Assembly (NCBI RefSeq): GCF_022346995.1
Contig: NZ_JAKRNM010000001.1
Location: forward strand, 1,550,001 to 1,614,000
DNA from: Paenibacillus sp. ACRRY
GTDB taxonomy: Bacteria > Bacillota > Bacilli > Paenibacillales > Paenibacillaceae
DNA: 64,000 nt
Direction: 5' to 3'
Shown here: piece by piece, positions 35,469 through 44,319 of the stretch
How the letters are laid out: the number at the start of each line of letters is the position of its first letter
Position numbering within the stretch: position 1 is the first letter of the stretch
The notes under the pieces: generated by a model
Database searches by the model: none
What the model was told of the DNA's origin: nothing
The model's input: only the letters and a program-made list of their open reading frames with translations
Program-made: the position numbers and the translations under genes

Positions 35469-36704
35469 TTATATAGGATTACGGGACTGCTGACGGTGCC
35501 CATGCTTACCTACCATAACCAGATAGAGCAGTAACGCCCCAAGGTCGGCACATGCGATAACGATCCCCATTGGTACCGCGGTTCCCTCTCCTCCCAAGCC
35601 TACGAGCGGAGCTACGATCCCGCCAAACAAGAATGTCATAACCCCTATTAGTGCAGAGGCACTGCCAGCTGACTTCTCCTGGTTAGCCATGGCCAGCGCG
35701 AAGGAAGCCGTGTTGACGAGACCCACACTGGAAACGACAAGAAATAACGGAATCAATATGGAGATCAGATTACCTCCCAATAGGATGGCAACAAGCAGAG
35801 ATATGCCCCCCACAGCAGCCGCAACCAGACCGGCTATGAGCAAACGCGTTTCGGACACTCTACCCGCCAATCTCCCAGCAATCTGGCTTGCCAGAATGAT
35901 TCCGAGACCATTAACGGCGAAGCAGATACTGAACATCTGCGGAGAGACGCCGTAAATCTTTTGCAGTACGAATGGTGAACCCGATATGTACGCAAACATT
36001 CCGGCTGCTACAAATCCTTGAGTTAATGCATATCCCATGAACAGACGGTCCGATGCGATCTGCCGGAATGTGACCAGAGTCTGCTTCAACCCTCCGCTGG
36101 ATCTTCTTTCGGACGGCAGTGTCTCTCCAAGTCCAAAAATAACGGCCAGCAACGTAAGCACTCCAATGAGACTCAACAAAATAAACACACCACGCCATGA
36201 GGTATAAGCGAGCAATTGCCCACCGATAATCGGTGCTGCGATAGGCGCTACCCCGTTAATAAGCATCAGCAGGGAGAAGAAACGGGTTAACTCCGGTCCG
36301 GAATACACATCCCTTACCACTGCCCGGGAAATAACGATTCCGGCTGCACCGGCTGCTCCCTGAATAAAACGCAGCACAACAAACGAACCCATTGTCGGAC
36401 TCACCAGACATAGCATGGAAGCGATCGTATATAGTACAAGTCCTGCAATAAGCGGCATACGGCGTCCTCGTACATCACTAAGGGGACCTGCCAGCAGTTG
36501 CCCTGCAGCAAGCCCGACCATACAAGCTGTTAAACTAAGCTGTGCATACGAAGGAGAGGAATTGAAATCCTCAGCCAGTGTAGGCAGTGCGGGCAGATAC
36601 ATATCCAGGGACAACGGACCGAAGGCAGACAGTGTCCCCAATATTAAGGCCATACGCACACGTGATGATGATTGATGATTTAAGGAGGCTGATGTACTTT
36701 TCAT
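35469..36704 (-). CDS. Bcr/CflA-family multidrug MFS efflux transporter
   Basis: 411 residues with 12 membrane helices. The N-terminal segment LSAFGPLSLDMYLPALPTLAEDF is the hallmark of Bcr/CflA exporters. MFS motif A GPLSDVRGRRMPL lies between helices 2 and 3, and VLRFIQGAAGAAGIVISRAVVRD is motif B-like. It should expel drugs or small metabolites against protons. The start ATG 36704 has only a distant AAGGAAC ribosome site. The alarmone synthetase gene is 44 bases upstream in the same direction. Confidence 0.9.
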   Translation of the reverse strand: MKSTSASLNHQSSSRVRMALILGTLSAFGPLSLDMYLPALPTLAEDFNSSPSYAQLSLTACMVGLAAGQLLAGPLSDVRGRRMPLIAGLVLYTIASMLCLVSPTMGSFVVLRFIQGAAGAAGIVISRAVVRDVYSGPELTRFFSLLMLINGVAPIAAPIIGGQLLAYTSWRGVFILLSLIGVLTLLAVIFGLGETLPSERRSSGGLKQTLVTFRQIASDRLFMGYALTQGFVAAGMFAYISGSPFVLQKIYGVSPQMFSICFAVNGLGIILASQIAGRLAGRVSETRLLIAGLVAAAVGGISLLVAILLGGNLISILIPLFLVVSSVGLVNTASFALAMANQEKSAGSASALIGVMTFLFGGIVAPLVGLGGEGTAVPMGIVIACADLGALLLYLVMVGKHGHRQQSRNPI

Positions 36705-36748
36705 AGTGAATAAACTTGTTCCTTTCCTTACGATGTTTCCTGTTTTCT

Positions 36749-37498
36749 TTAGTGTTCTCCGTCTCCAAGCAGCCGCAGCAGGTTGGATGGCAGTGTAAAC
36801 TGCTGATTGTTAATGATAATTCGGCGCAGCTCCTCTTCATCCCGTTCATTCTCTGCATCCTTGATCTCTTGAATCTCCCGGTGCAGCCTCTCCATCTGTT
36901 GATCAAGGGCATTGGCGGAATCTGCTGCACTTTTCAGTTCCTTGGTCAGACGTTCAGGAACGTCCTTATTGTATTTATAAAAGATTTTATGTTCAAGGCT
37001 CGCCCAGAAATCCATCGCAATGGTACGGATCTGAATCTCAACGCATGCCCGCTCTTCACCATTGGACATATAAACAGGCACATCCACCAAAAGGTGCAAG
37101 CTTTGATATCCATTGGGTTTCGGATTCTGGATATAATCCTTCACTTCAAGCACACGCAGATCACTCTGATTGCACAGCATATCCTTGATCCGATAGATGT
37201 CCGAGATAAAGGAGCATGTGATGCGAACACCGGCAATGTCCTTGATATTTTTCTTGATACTTTCGAAGGTCAACTCATGATTTTTGCGAAACATCTTATT
37301 CATGATACTTTCAGGAGACTTCAATCTGGATTTCGTATGCTCAATCGGGCTGTAATCATGCAAGGACTGAAACTCTTCCTTTAACACTTCAATTTTGGTT
37401 TCCATCTGATCCAGAGCAAATTTATAAATCATCATGAATCTGGTAATTTCGTATTTGAATTTCTTGAATTGGTCAATCGGATGTGGAGCGTTCATCAT
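36749..37498 (-). CDS. sasA: Small alarmone synthetase (SasA/YwaC/RelP type)
   Basis: 249 residues. A single (p)ppGpp synthetase domain without hydrolase, TGS or ACT parts. Synthetase motifs are complete: SPIEHTKSRLKS, IKDIAGVRITCSFISDIY, NPKPNGYQSLHL, CVEIQIRTIAMDFWASLEHK. The sequence tracks Bacillus YwaC (SasA) more closely than YjbM. It makes pppGpp or ppGpp from ATP and GTP or GDP, often in response to cell-wall stress. It is about 40 residues longer than YwaC because of a charged C-terminal tail (KDAENERDEEELRR...). I chose ATG 37498 after AAAGGAAG, not the reading to 37525. Confidence 0.92.
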   Translation of the reverse strand: MMNAPHPIDQFKKFKYEITRFMMIYKFALDQMETKIEVLKEEFQSLHDYSPIEHTKSRLKSPESIMNKMFRKNHELTFESIKKNIKDIAGVRITCSFISDIYRIKDMLCNQSDLRVLEVKDYIQNPKPNGYQSLHLLVDVPVYMSNGEERACVEIQIRTIAMDFWASLEHKIFYKYNKDVPERLTKELKSAADSANALDQQMERLHREIQEIKDAENERDEEELRRIIINNQQFTLPSNLLRLLGDGEH

Positions 37499-37737
37499 GG
37501 TTTTCTTCCTTTCTTTTATGCACACTTGAGTGATTTACAGGTATAAGAAATCAGGCTGTCGCACCTGTCTCAAATTCATTATAAAACATATGGAGCCAAT
37601 AAACGAATTTGTGACACGTAGGCAGTTGGGATTAACGAGAGGTATGGGATCGGATTTTTGACACATGCTACATGTTATTCCATACTCTGCACCTTGTAAT
37701 ATCCACATCTATTGACCATGAAAGAGGCTGATTTTTC

Positions 37738-38609
37738 TTGTTGTATCAAGTGACCTATTCCTCCAATGAATTACGGGTCAAAGCGTATATGTATCTGCCC
37801 GAAGGCTGTATAATCTCTTCTCCTTGCCACAAGCAGGAGACGGAGGAACGTGTTGGAACATGCAGTACGGACTTATTAAATGATGTGAAATTACAGCTGC
37901 TGGCAAGTCGGTATCCCCCGAAGCAAACCAAGAACAATATGCAAAAACGTTGGCCTGTCCTTATCTATTGTCGCGGAGGACTTGGCAACTATGGCGGTGT
38001 AAAAACGGCCTGGGTGGAACAGTTTGCGCACAAAGGATACATCGTGTTCGCTCCCTCTTATCGCGGTAATGAGGGCAGCGAAGGCCGGGACGAGTATGGT
38101 GGTCATGATATTGAAGATGTTCGTGCCGCTTACCGGCTAGTACAAGCACTTCCATATGCCGATTCAACGCGCATTCGCTTATGGGATTCTCCCGCGGGGC
38201 CATCAACGCCGTCCATACAGCCACCTTCTTCAACGAAGGCCCCCATCATGTACATAAACTTGTGCTTTGGAGCGGTGTTGCCGATGTCGAACGGACATAT
38301 CATGAACGAACGGATCTGAGACGCACATTGAAACGTATTCTGGGCGGATCGCCCCGTGCCGTTCCCGAAGCTTATCTTGCCCGTTCTCCGCTGGCTGCCG
38401 TCTCCAAGCTTCGCTGCCCCGTACTGATCATGCACGGGACAGAAGACACCCAGGTCAACTATAGTCATGGAACCCGTATGTATCATTGGTTGAAACGAAG
38501 AGGAATCAAAGTGACCTTTCATGCCTATGGGGGACAGAATCACTGGTTCCATGACAATATCCATGCAGCTGCAGTAAACAACATGTTTGATTGGCTGGCT
38601 TCCCCTTAG
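37738..38609 (+). pseudogene. Alpha/beta hydrolase interrupted by a one-base frameshift
   Basis: The first frame (37738 to about 38180) encodes the N-terminal half, including PVLIYCRGGLGNYGG, APSYRGNEGSEGRDEYGGHDIEDV and YADSTRIR. The second frame (from about 38181 to 38609) continues with MGFSRGAINA (catalytic Ser in GFSRG), CPVLIMHGTEDTQV (acid) and NHWF (His). Together they form one prolyl-oligopeptidase-like hydrolase of about 290 residues. Joining needs one extra base near CGCTTATGGG (38175-38184). No slippery heptamer is present, so this is a disrupted gene or a sequence error. AAAGAGG lies about 11 bases before the TTG start. Confidence 0.75.
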
Positions 38610-38701
38610 TTCCACACCAAAAGTGAACGCGTCGTCTTTATTTTATAAGATGATGCTGTATACTTGAGGGGTTGAGCATTTATTGAAAGGACGGATTCAC
38701 C

Positions 38702-39418
38702 ATGCAACAACCTCTGCAAAAGTATTCACTTCTGCTTCTATGTCTTGCAGCTGGAATGGTCGATGTCATTGGATATCTGGGACTGGGGCATGTACTCACT
38801 GCGAATATGACCGGTAATATTGTACTGCTGGGAATCGCAATTGCCCGTGCGCAGGAATTTATCGTGCTGCGTTCCCTTATTGCTCTGGCAGGCTTCATCG
38901 CCGGTAATGCCATTGCTGCACGCATGATCGGTACCAATCAGACCAAAAACGGATGGTCACCCCGAGTGACCCGTGTTTTTGTCGTTGAAAGCATCCTACT
39001 TCTGGTGTTCGCCATCGTCATGATCAGCCCATATTCAGAACAGCTCGCCTATCTGTTAATCGCAGTACTGGCTGCTGCTATGGGCATGCAGACTACAGCT
39101 GCGCGGCGGATCGGTATCGCCGGAATCTCCACCACAGTCCTGACGAACAATCTTGCTGCAGTCGTCGAAGATGCCGTAAGCATTCTGCAGCGTCTCCGGC
39201 ACGCGAGTATAGGTTCACTGATGAAGGCTTTATCCAATGACTCGTATTTGCGGGTGTTTGCCGTAATCATTTATCTGATTGGTGTCATTGTCGCGGCGCT
39301 GATGTTCCACAACATTCCTATGGTTGCTGTCTGGATACCGGTACTCGTTGTTGGAGGCGTGACTTTGATTGCCCTCTACCGGTTTAACGATAAGCAAGCT
39401 GGCACACCCGAGCGTTAA
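38702..39418 (+). CDS. YoaK family (DUF1275) membrane protein
   Basis: 238 residues, six to seven hydrophobic segments, with the DUF1275 signature AAGMVDVIGYLGLGHVLTANMTGNIVLLG near the N-terminus and MGMQTTAARRIGIAGISTTVLTNNL in the middle. It is an integral membrane protein of unestablished transport function. AAAGGA lies about ten bases before ATG 38702. It is monocistronic and convergent with the LysR gene; no clear terminator is seen between them. Confidence 0.88.
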   Translation: MQQPLQKYSLLLLCLAAGMVDVIGYLGLGHVLTANMTGNIVLLGIAIARAQEFIVLRSLIALAGFIAGNAIAARMIGTNQTKNGWSPRVTRVFVVESILLLVFAIVMISPYSEQLAYLLIAVLAAAMGMQTTAARRIGIAGISTTVLTNNLAAVVEDAVSILQRLRHASIGSLMKALSNDSYLRVFAVIIYLIGVIVAALMFHNIPMVAVWIPVLVVGGVTLIALYRFNDKQAGTPER

Positions 39419-39502
39419 GGTTTGATGTTTTATATGCCATGTTAATCTTGATGTGAAACATTCAGAGCGGCATGTAGTGTTGGTATCCATTCTCAGATAC
39501 CC

Positions 39503-40423
39503 TCAATTCTTGTAGCGGATGTCATCTCCGGTTATCCGGGATGCCTCCTGCCGAATTAGCTGTACCAGATGCTGCGCTGCAGGTGATAACACCTCACCAG
39601 CTCGGGTACACACGGCAATCTTATTCTTCAGATGAATTCCTCGAACATACACACGTGAAAGCCTTCCCTCACGAACATCTTCCTTCACTACCAATGAGGA
39701 TATAAAGTTTGCCCCATAACCAGCCTTTACCGCACTGATCGTCTCATTCAACCCGTTGAACTGCAGCGCAATCCGTGGGGCAGCCACGTTGTTCATACTG
39801 CATAGTGAGAATAGCCGCTCACGTGTCGCACTGCCCTCTTCTCGCATGATGAAAGGTTCTGCTACCATTTGGGCCAAGTTCACTTCCCGATCAGCATACG
39901 GATGCGATGGATGCACTACAAACCACATATCATCCTCAAACAATTCATCCCAATGTACGCCTTGATGCGTAACCCCACTCCCACCGTATACGGCAATCTC
40001 TGCCTCATATCGCAGCAGTTGATCGAAGGCCATCCGGGTATTGGTCGTACTAACCACCAGTTCTACATCTTCGTGCGTTTGCTTGAACTTCGCAATCCAT
40101 CCAGGCAGCAAAAAATTAGAAGGCAAGTACGTTGCCGTTAACCGAACGATGCCTTTTTTCCCTTCCCGCATATCCTGCACAAAGTTCTCTACATCCTGTT
40201 CAAGCAAAAACAGACGTTCTGCGTATTCTTTTAATTGCACACCCACATCGGTAAGAACCAGTCGTCTACCTTCCGAAACAAATAAACGAATGCCCAGTTC
40301 ATGTTCAAATTTCTTCACCTGTGACGAGACTGCAGGCTGGCTAATATTAAGTTCTTCTGCGGCGCGGGTAACGCCACCAAATCTTACGATGGCATGAAAC
40401 AGTCTTAGTCCGTGCAAATTCAT
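39503..40423 (-). CDS. LysR-family transcriptional regulator
   Basis: 306 residues: N-terminal winged helix-turn-helix (LRLFHAIVRFGGVTRAAEELNISQPAVSSQVKKFE, about 5-38), linker helix, then a two-lobed periplasmic-binding-like effector domain (GIVRLTATYLPSNFLLPGWIAKF onward). ATG 40423, eight bases after AGGAG, is preferred to GTG 40432, which overlaps that site. It is divergent from the O-methyltransferase gene, and by the usual LysR pattern probably controls that gene and itself through the intervening palindrome. Confidence 0.92.
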   Translation of the reverse strand: MNLHGLRLFHAIVRFGGVTRAAEELNISQPAVSSQVKKFEHELGIRLFVSEGRRLVLTDVGVQLKEYAERLFLLEQDVENFVQDMREGKKGIVRLTATYLPSNFLLPGWIAKFKQTHEDVELVVSTTNTRMAFDQLLRYEAEIAVYGGSGVTHQGVHWDELFEDDMWFVVHPSHPYADREVNLAQMVAEPFIMREEGSATRERLFSLCSMNNVAAPRIALQFNGLNETISAVKAGYGANFISSLVVKEDVREGRLSRVYVRGIHLKNKIAVCTRAGEVLSPAAQHLVQLIRQEASRITGDDIRYKN

Positions 40424-40508
40424 TTCTGTCACTCCTGTATCCTCAATATATAACTTTAATTTATGATTTCATATATAATATATATTTTATTTATGAATCT
40501 GCAATCAT

Positions 40509-40537
40509 TATAGTTGAATTATGAAATTCAAACTATA
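40509..40537 (+). promoter_or_regulatory. Palindrome in the LysR / methyltransferase intergenic region
   Basis: TATAGTTGAATT (40509-40520) and AATTCAAACTATA (40525-40537) form a near-perfect inverted repeat with one extra base. It contains T-N11-A spacings as in LysR operators and sits 25 bases before the methyltransferase start. The flanking 60 bases are extremely AT-rich with overlapping TATAAT-like hexamers. Regulator assignment is inference from gene order. Confidence 0.5.
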
Positions 40538-40561
40538 GTTTCGGGAAAGGAAGAAACCTTA

Positions 40562-41251
40562 ATGACAAACGCAGATTGTTCTTCTCTTGAGCACACTTGG
40601 AGTCAGGTCGACGACTATTTGAATCAGATGTTGATTTCCTCAGATCCTCTGCTGGAACAAACGCTTCGCAGGAATACGGAAGCCGGATTGCCAGCCCATG
40701 ACGTTGCTCCTAACCAAGGGAAATTCCTACAGCTCCTGCTTCAAATCCACGGATCGGCACGTGTGCTTGAACTAGGTACGCTTGGTGCTTATAGCACGAT
40801 CTGGATGGCAAGAGCACTGCCTGAACACGGGAAAATTGTTACTCTAGAAGCTGATCCACATCATGCGGAAATCGCACGTACCAATCTGGTGCAGGCTGGG
40901 CTAATCGACAAGGTTGATCTGAGAATTGGACCTGCATTAACAACCCTTCCTGACGTTCAAGAAGATTACAGGGAGCCTTTTGATCTGATCTTCATTGATG
41001 CAGACAAACCGAGTAATCCCGAGTACCTCCGATGGGCACTCCGTCTGTCCCGGCCGGGAAGTCTGATTATCGGAGACAACATCGTCAGAGACGGCGAAGT
41101 GATCTATGCAGAGAGTACAGACCCCAGAGTTCAGGGCGTACGTCAATTTCTGAAGCTGATCGCCGATCACCCTCGTCTTGAAGCAACTGCACTGCAAACG
41201 GTAGGCAGCAAAGGGTACGATGGATTGGTCATCGCTCGTGTAATTGCGTAA
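40562..41251 (+). CDS. O-methyltransferase (family 3, CCoAMT/COMT-like)
   Basis: 229 residues. SAM-binding motif VLELGTLGAYSTIWMARAL (about residues 63-81), acidic EADP after strand 2, and metal-binding FIDADKPSN followed by IIGDNIVRDG, all typical of Mg2+-dependent catechol-type O-methyltransferases. It should methylate a hydroxyl on a small phenolic or similar molecule in the cytoplasm. I chose ATG 40562 after AAAGGAAG; the longer frame to 40514 runs through the palindrome. It is probably under the divergent LysR regulator. Confidence 0.9.
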   Translation: MTNADCSSLEHTWSQVDDYLNQMLISSDPLLEQTLRRNTEAGLPAHDVAPNQGKFLQLLLQIHGSARVLELGTLGAYSTIWMARALPEHGKIVTLEADPHHAEIARTNLVQAGLIDKVDLRIGPALTTLPDVQEDYREPFDLIFIDADKPSNPEYLRWALRLSRPGSLIIGDNIVRDGEVIYAESTDPRVQGVRQFLKLIADHPRLEATALQTVGSKGYDGLVIARVIA

Positions 41252-41351
41252 TTGAGCCTTATGACAAAATAAACAGTGGTCAATTCTTCCGCAAATCCCC
41301 CTTTCCTGTTAAACTGAAATCACTGCACTGGTAACGACTGGGGGATTACAC

Positions 41352-42659
41352 TTGAGAGTTTTACGACAGATCCATGCTGAAATTCGGGGCTGGTCCCGAA
41401 ATATTCAACTCTTTTTTCTGGCAAGCATCCTGTATCAGATCGGAAATGGCATGTTCTCGGTTTTGTACAATCTGTACATTCAGGGTCTAGGCTACAATGA
41501 TACAATGAACGGCCAGATCGTTAGTATACAATCGTTAGCTACAGCGATCATGTTTGTACCTATCGGGCTTGGCGGTGATCGTTTCAGCCGAAAAAGACTA
41601 CTTATCGCAGGAGCTTTATTCAGCGGAATATTCCTGATCGGCCGGTCGTTTGATTATTCGACGAGCGGCTTAATCTGGTTTGCTGTATTTTCAGGACTAT
41701 TTGCAGGCGTATTTCAGGTCCTGGCCATTCCTTTTCTTGCAGAGAATGTGAAGAAGAGTCAGCGGTTGAAGATGTTCAGCTACTACTCCTCCCTTGTACT
41801 CGCCTCACAGGTGCTCGGAAGTCTTGGCGGCGGAGTATTTGCTGACCTTCTGCATACGCTGGGAATCGCCAAGGTTACTGGACTGCAAACGGTATTGTTC
41901 ATTGGGGGTGCAGCAACGCTGGCCGCATTTATTCCGATGCTGTTTGTATCCGAAGATAAATCTTCCGTACAGACAGTGACTACTGATCATGCAGTTTCTG
42001 CGACGACTGTATCTGAGGATAAGAATTCGTCAATTCCCGATCAGCCTGGGAAATTACAGGACAAAAACAAAGATTCCCGACTGATTGGTCAGTTTGTTAT
42101 CACCCAGTTATTGATTGGCTTCGGCTCCGGTCTGGTTGTCCCTTATCTGAATCTGTATTTTACCAATCGCTTTTCCGTCTCGCTAAGTGCCATGAGCTTA
42201 CTTATTTCGCTTGGACAGATTATGACGATCGTCTCCATGCTGATCGGACCGACGCTTGCCGCCAAAGTCGGAAGTGTCAGAGCTGTAGTCATATTTCAGG
42301 TCTTGTCCCTGCCATTTTTGTTGTTGACCGGCTTCACTAACGTACTTTTCATTGCTTCCGTGAGCTTTTTGTTCAGACAAGCTTTGATGAATGCAGCAAA
42401 TCCAATTCAATCTGCCATTCTGGTAGACAGGGTATCCGACAAGCGTCGCGGAATCGCCAATTCCCTGATGCAGACTGCATTTATGACTGGGTGGGCAACG
42501 ATGGGACCTGTTCAATCCTACCTCGTAACCACATATGGCACTTACTGGGGCTACGCCATTACGTTTAGTATAACGGGAGGTTTATACGTGATTTCCTCGC
42601 TGATGTACTATATGATGTTTAAAGAACCCAAACCCTCAGCACGTGTACGGTTAAACTAA
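41352..42659 (+). CDS. MFS transporter
   Basis: 435 residues and 12 membrane helices, in two halves joined by a long hydrophilic loop (about 200-242, SEDKSSVQTVTTDHAVS...). MFS motif A is GGDRFSRKRLLIAG. The C-terminal half has LVVPYLNLYFTNRFSVS. Substrate unknown. It starts at TTG 41352, nine bases after GGGGG. It follows the methyltransferase gene by 100 bases in the same direction and could export a related compound, but nothing in the sequence proves this. Confidence 0.85.
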   Translation: MRVLRQIHAEIRGWSRNIQLFFLASILYQIGNGMFSVLYNLYIQGLGYNDTMNGQIVSIQSLATAIMFVPIGLGGDRFSRKRLLIAGALFSGIFLIGRSFDYSTSGLIWFAVFSGLFAGVFQVLAIPFLAENVKKSQRLKMFSYYSSLVLASQVLGSLGGGVFADLLHTLGIAKVTGLQTVLFIGGAATLAAFIPMLFVSEDKSSVQTVTTDHAVSATTVSEDKNSSIPDQPGKLQDKNKDSRLIGQFVITQLLIGFGSGLVVPYLNLYFTNRFSVSLSAMSLLISLGQIMTIVSMLIGPTLAAKVGSVRAVVIFQVLSLPFLLLTGFTNVLFIASVSFLFRQALMNAANPIQSAILVDRVSDKRRGIANSLMQTAFMTGWATMGPVQSYLVTTYGTYWGYAITFSITGGLYVISSLMYYMMFKEPKPSARVRLN

Positions 42660-42747
42660 TCAAGCTGTGGTCAGTTCGCTTGACATGTAGTAGTTCGTTC
42701 ATAGCGAATTGTGCGGGATACATATTTAATCATCAGGAGTGATTTTC

Positions 42748-42828
42748 ATGATTCGTACTCTTCATGCAGACTCATACTCACTGCTCAAACAATCTGATTC
42801 AGCAGAAAGACAAAGCGGATGGAACTGA
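42748..42828 (+). CDS. Putative 26-residue leader peptide coupled to the AbrB-type gene
   Basis: ATG 42748 follows CAGGAGTGA at good spacing. The 26-codon frame (MIRTLHADSYSLLKQSDSAE, then RQSGWN) ends in a TGA at 42826-42828 whose last base begins an in-frame ATG (42828) of the downstream gene, which also has an ATG at 42819. The downstream gene lacks a good ribosome site of its own, so translation of this small frame may deliver ribosomes to it. The peptide has no obvious regulatory codon run. Confidence 0.45.
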   Translation: MIRTLHADSYSLLKQSDSAERQSGWN

Positions 42829-43937
42829 TGCATAAGCTCAGTCCCTCCGCCTTTTTCCGATTCATTCTTAGTCTGAGCGTCTCGTTACTCGGCGGACTTC
42901 TGTTCACAGCCATTCACACCCCGATTCCCTGGCTGCTCGGCCCGATGGTATTTATGCTGCTCGGATCGCAGGTAGTTAAACTGCCGCTCCTGTGGCCTAC
43001 GTCCATCCGGGATTATGGGATTCTGATTGTCGGATATTCCATTGGGTTAACACTGACAGCAGATGCACTGCAGGGCATTCTCCACCAGCTTCCCGTGATG
43101 CTACTTATGACCCTGCTGTTGATTGGATTATGTACATTAACCGCATACATCGCATCCAAGCTGACTGATTTTGACTTCCCTTCTCTCCTGGTCGGCAGTA
43201 TTCCAGGCGGGTTGTCCCAAATGGTATCGCTTGCGGAAGAAATGAAGTCCATTAATCTGACGCTGGTCACCTTCCTGCAAGTGACTCGGTTGATCATGAT
43301 CGTGTTCTGTGTACCGTTCTTGCTGTTCAGTCCGTGGATTGGCGGTACGACGGGCGCCGCAACTGATCTGCAAGCGGTCCAGGCTGCGACATGGATGAAT
43401 CTCTTTCCGGAGATCCTGCTCTATGGTCCGCTCTGTGTAGCTGGTGCCTGGGTGGCCCGTAAGTTTCGCTTTCCTACAGCGTTTATGCTTGGGCCGATGA
43501 TTGTCATGTGTATCATTCATCTGACTACAACGATGCATACATCACCTCTGCCATCTTCCTTGCTGAATATTTCGCAGCTGATGATTGGCAGCCATGTGGG
43601 TCTCATGCTAAGGCCTCAGCATCTGCAGCGCAAAACACAGACCATTACCCTCGCTGTGCTCAGCAGTGTTCTCCTCATTGCCGGCTCGCTTGGGCTAAGT
43701 TATGTACTCATGCAGTTATTTTCTCTTTCAGCCGCTACCTCACTACTCAGCATGGCACCAGGTGGAATGGATCAGATGAGTATCATGGCCCATGAAGTGA
43801 ACGCCAACTTGTCCGTAGTGTCAGGGTATCAGCTGTTCCGAATCCTTTTTATTTTCTTCATTGTATCCTCCGTATTAAAGCTGCTTCTCACACACATGCT
43901 GAAGAAAAAAGAACATGCTCGTTCTTCCGTATCCTGA
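42819..43937 (+). CDS. AbrB-family membrane protein (PF05145 type, duplicated helices)
   Basis: 372 residues and about ten membrane helices in two similar halves, each containing the family motif: PWLLGPMVFMLLGSQ with SIPGGLSQMVSLAEEM in half 1, and AFMLGPMIVMCIIH with MAPGGMDQMSIMAHEV in half 2. It is not the AbrB DNA-binding protein despite the shared name; it is an uncharacterised membrane transporter-like family (the old label is putative ammonia monooxygenase). It may start at 42819 or at ATG 42828, which overlaps the leader stop. A terminator follows. Confidence 0.85.
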   Translation: MELMHKLSPSAFFRFILSLSVSLLGGLLFTAIHTPIPWLLGPMVFMLLGSQVVKLPLLWPTSIRDYGILIVGYSIGLTLTADALQGILHQLPVMLLMTLLLIGLCTLTAYIASKLTDFDFPSLLVGSIPGGLSQMVSLAEEMKSINLTLVTFLQVTRLIMIVFCVPFLLFSPWIGGTTGAATDLQAVQAATWMNLFPEILLYGPLCVAGAWVARKFRFPTAFMLGPMIVMCIIHLTTTMHTSPLPSSLLNISQLMIGSHVGLMLRPQHLQRKTQTITLAVLSSVLLIAGSLGLSYVLMQLFSLSAATSLLSMAPGGMDQMSIMAHEVNANLSVVSGYQLFRILFIFFIVSSVLKLLLTHMLKKKEHARSSVS

Positions 43938-43956
43938 GGGACAAGCACGCCAAAAA

Positions 43957-44000
43957 AAGAGTATCCTTGGTTGTTATCCACGGATACTCTTTGGGCTTTT
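43957..44000 (+). terminator. Terminator after the AbrB-type gene
   Basis: AAAGAGTATCC (43957-43967) pairs perfectly with GGATACTCTTT (43982-43992), followed by GGGCTTTTTTT. An A-run precedes it, so it may also end the convergent YkgJ gene. Confidence 0.88.
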
Positions 44001-44001
44001 T

Positions 44002-44277
44002 TTAAGTGTTGAATTTGTTTCGTGCAGGATTGGTCTCCTTTTCCATCCAGTGCAGGATATCAAATGCCTCCTGATCCGAATCTCCACACATTTCAACCGA
44101 AGCCTGGAGTCCACTGCAAACAGCCGGACGTTCCGGGTGACCAAAGATGCTGCATCGATTATCGGCTGTCAGTTGTACGCAGCGTACACCTGCGGGTTTA
44201 CCATCTTTCATGCCTGGTATCGGTGAAGAGATGGATATGGCGATACAACATGCGGCACAGCCTGTCCTGCATTCCAA
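44002..44277 (-). CDS. YkgJ-family cysteine-cluster protein
   Basis: 91 residues. N-terminal cysteines in CRTGCAACC, then [25 protein letters not shown] and MCGD: eight in all, the pattern of the YkgJ / Fe-S or zinc cluster family (CxxxCC...C...RPxxC). A metal centre is likely; the role is unknown. It starts at TTG 44277, about eight bases after AAAGGGGG. It lies 42 bases downstream of the lipase-like gene in the same direction. Confidence 0.85.
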   Translation of the reverse strand: MECRTGCAACCIAISISSPIPGMKDGKPAGVRCVQLTADNRCSIFGHPERPAVCSGLQASVEMCGDSDQEAFDILHWMEKETNPARNKFNT

Positions 44278-44319
44278 AATAATTCCCCCTTTACTTCAGT
44301 TCTATCTTGATGTTAAATG

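Noticed and set aside
38170..38190. Programmed frameshift in the interrupted hydrolase
   Set aside because: CGCTTATGGG is not slippery, and hydrolases of this type are not known to use recoding. I treat it as a pseudogene or sequence error.
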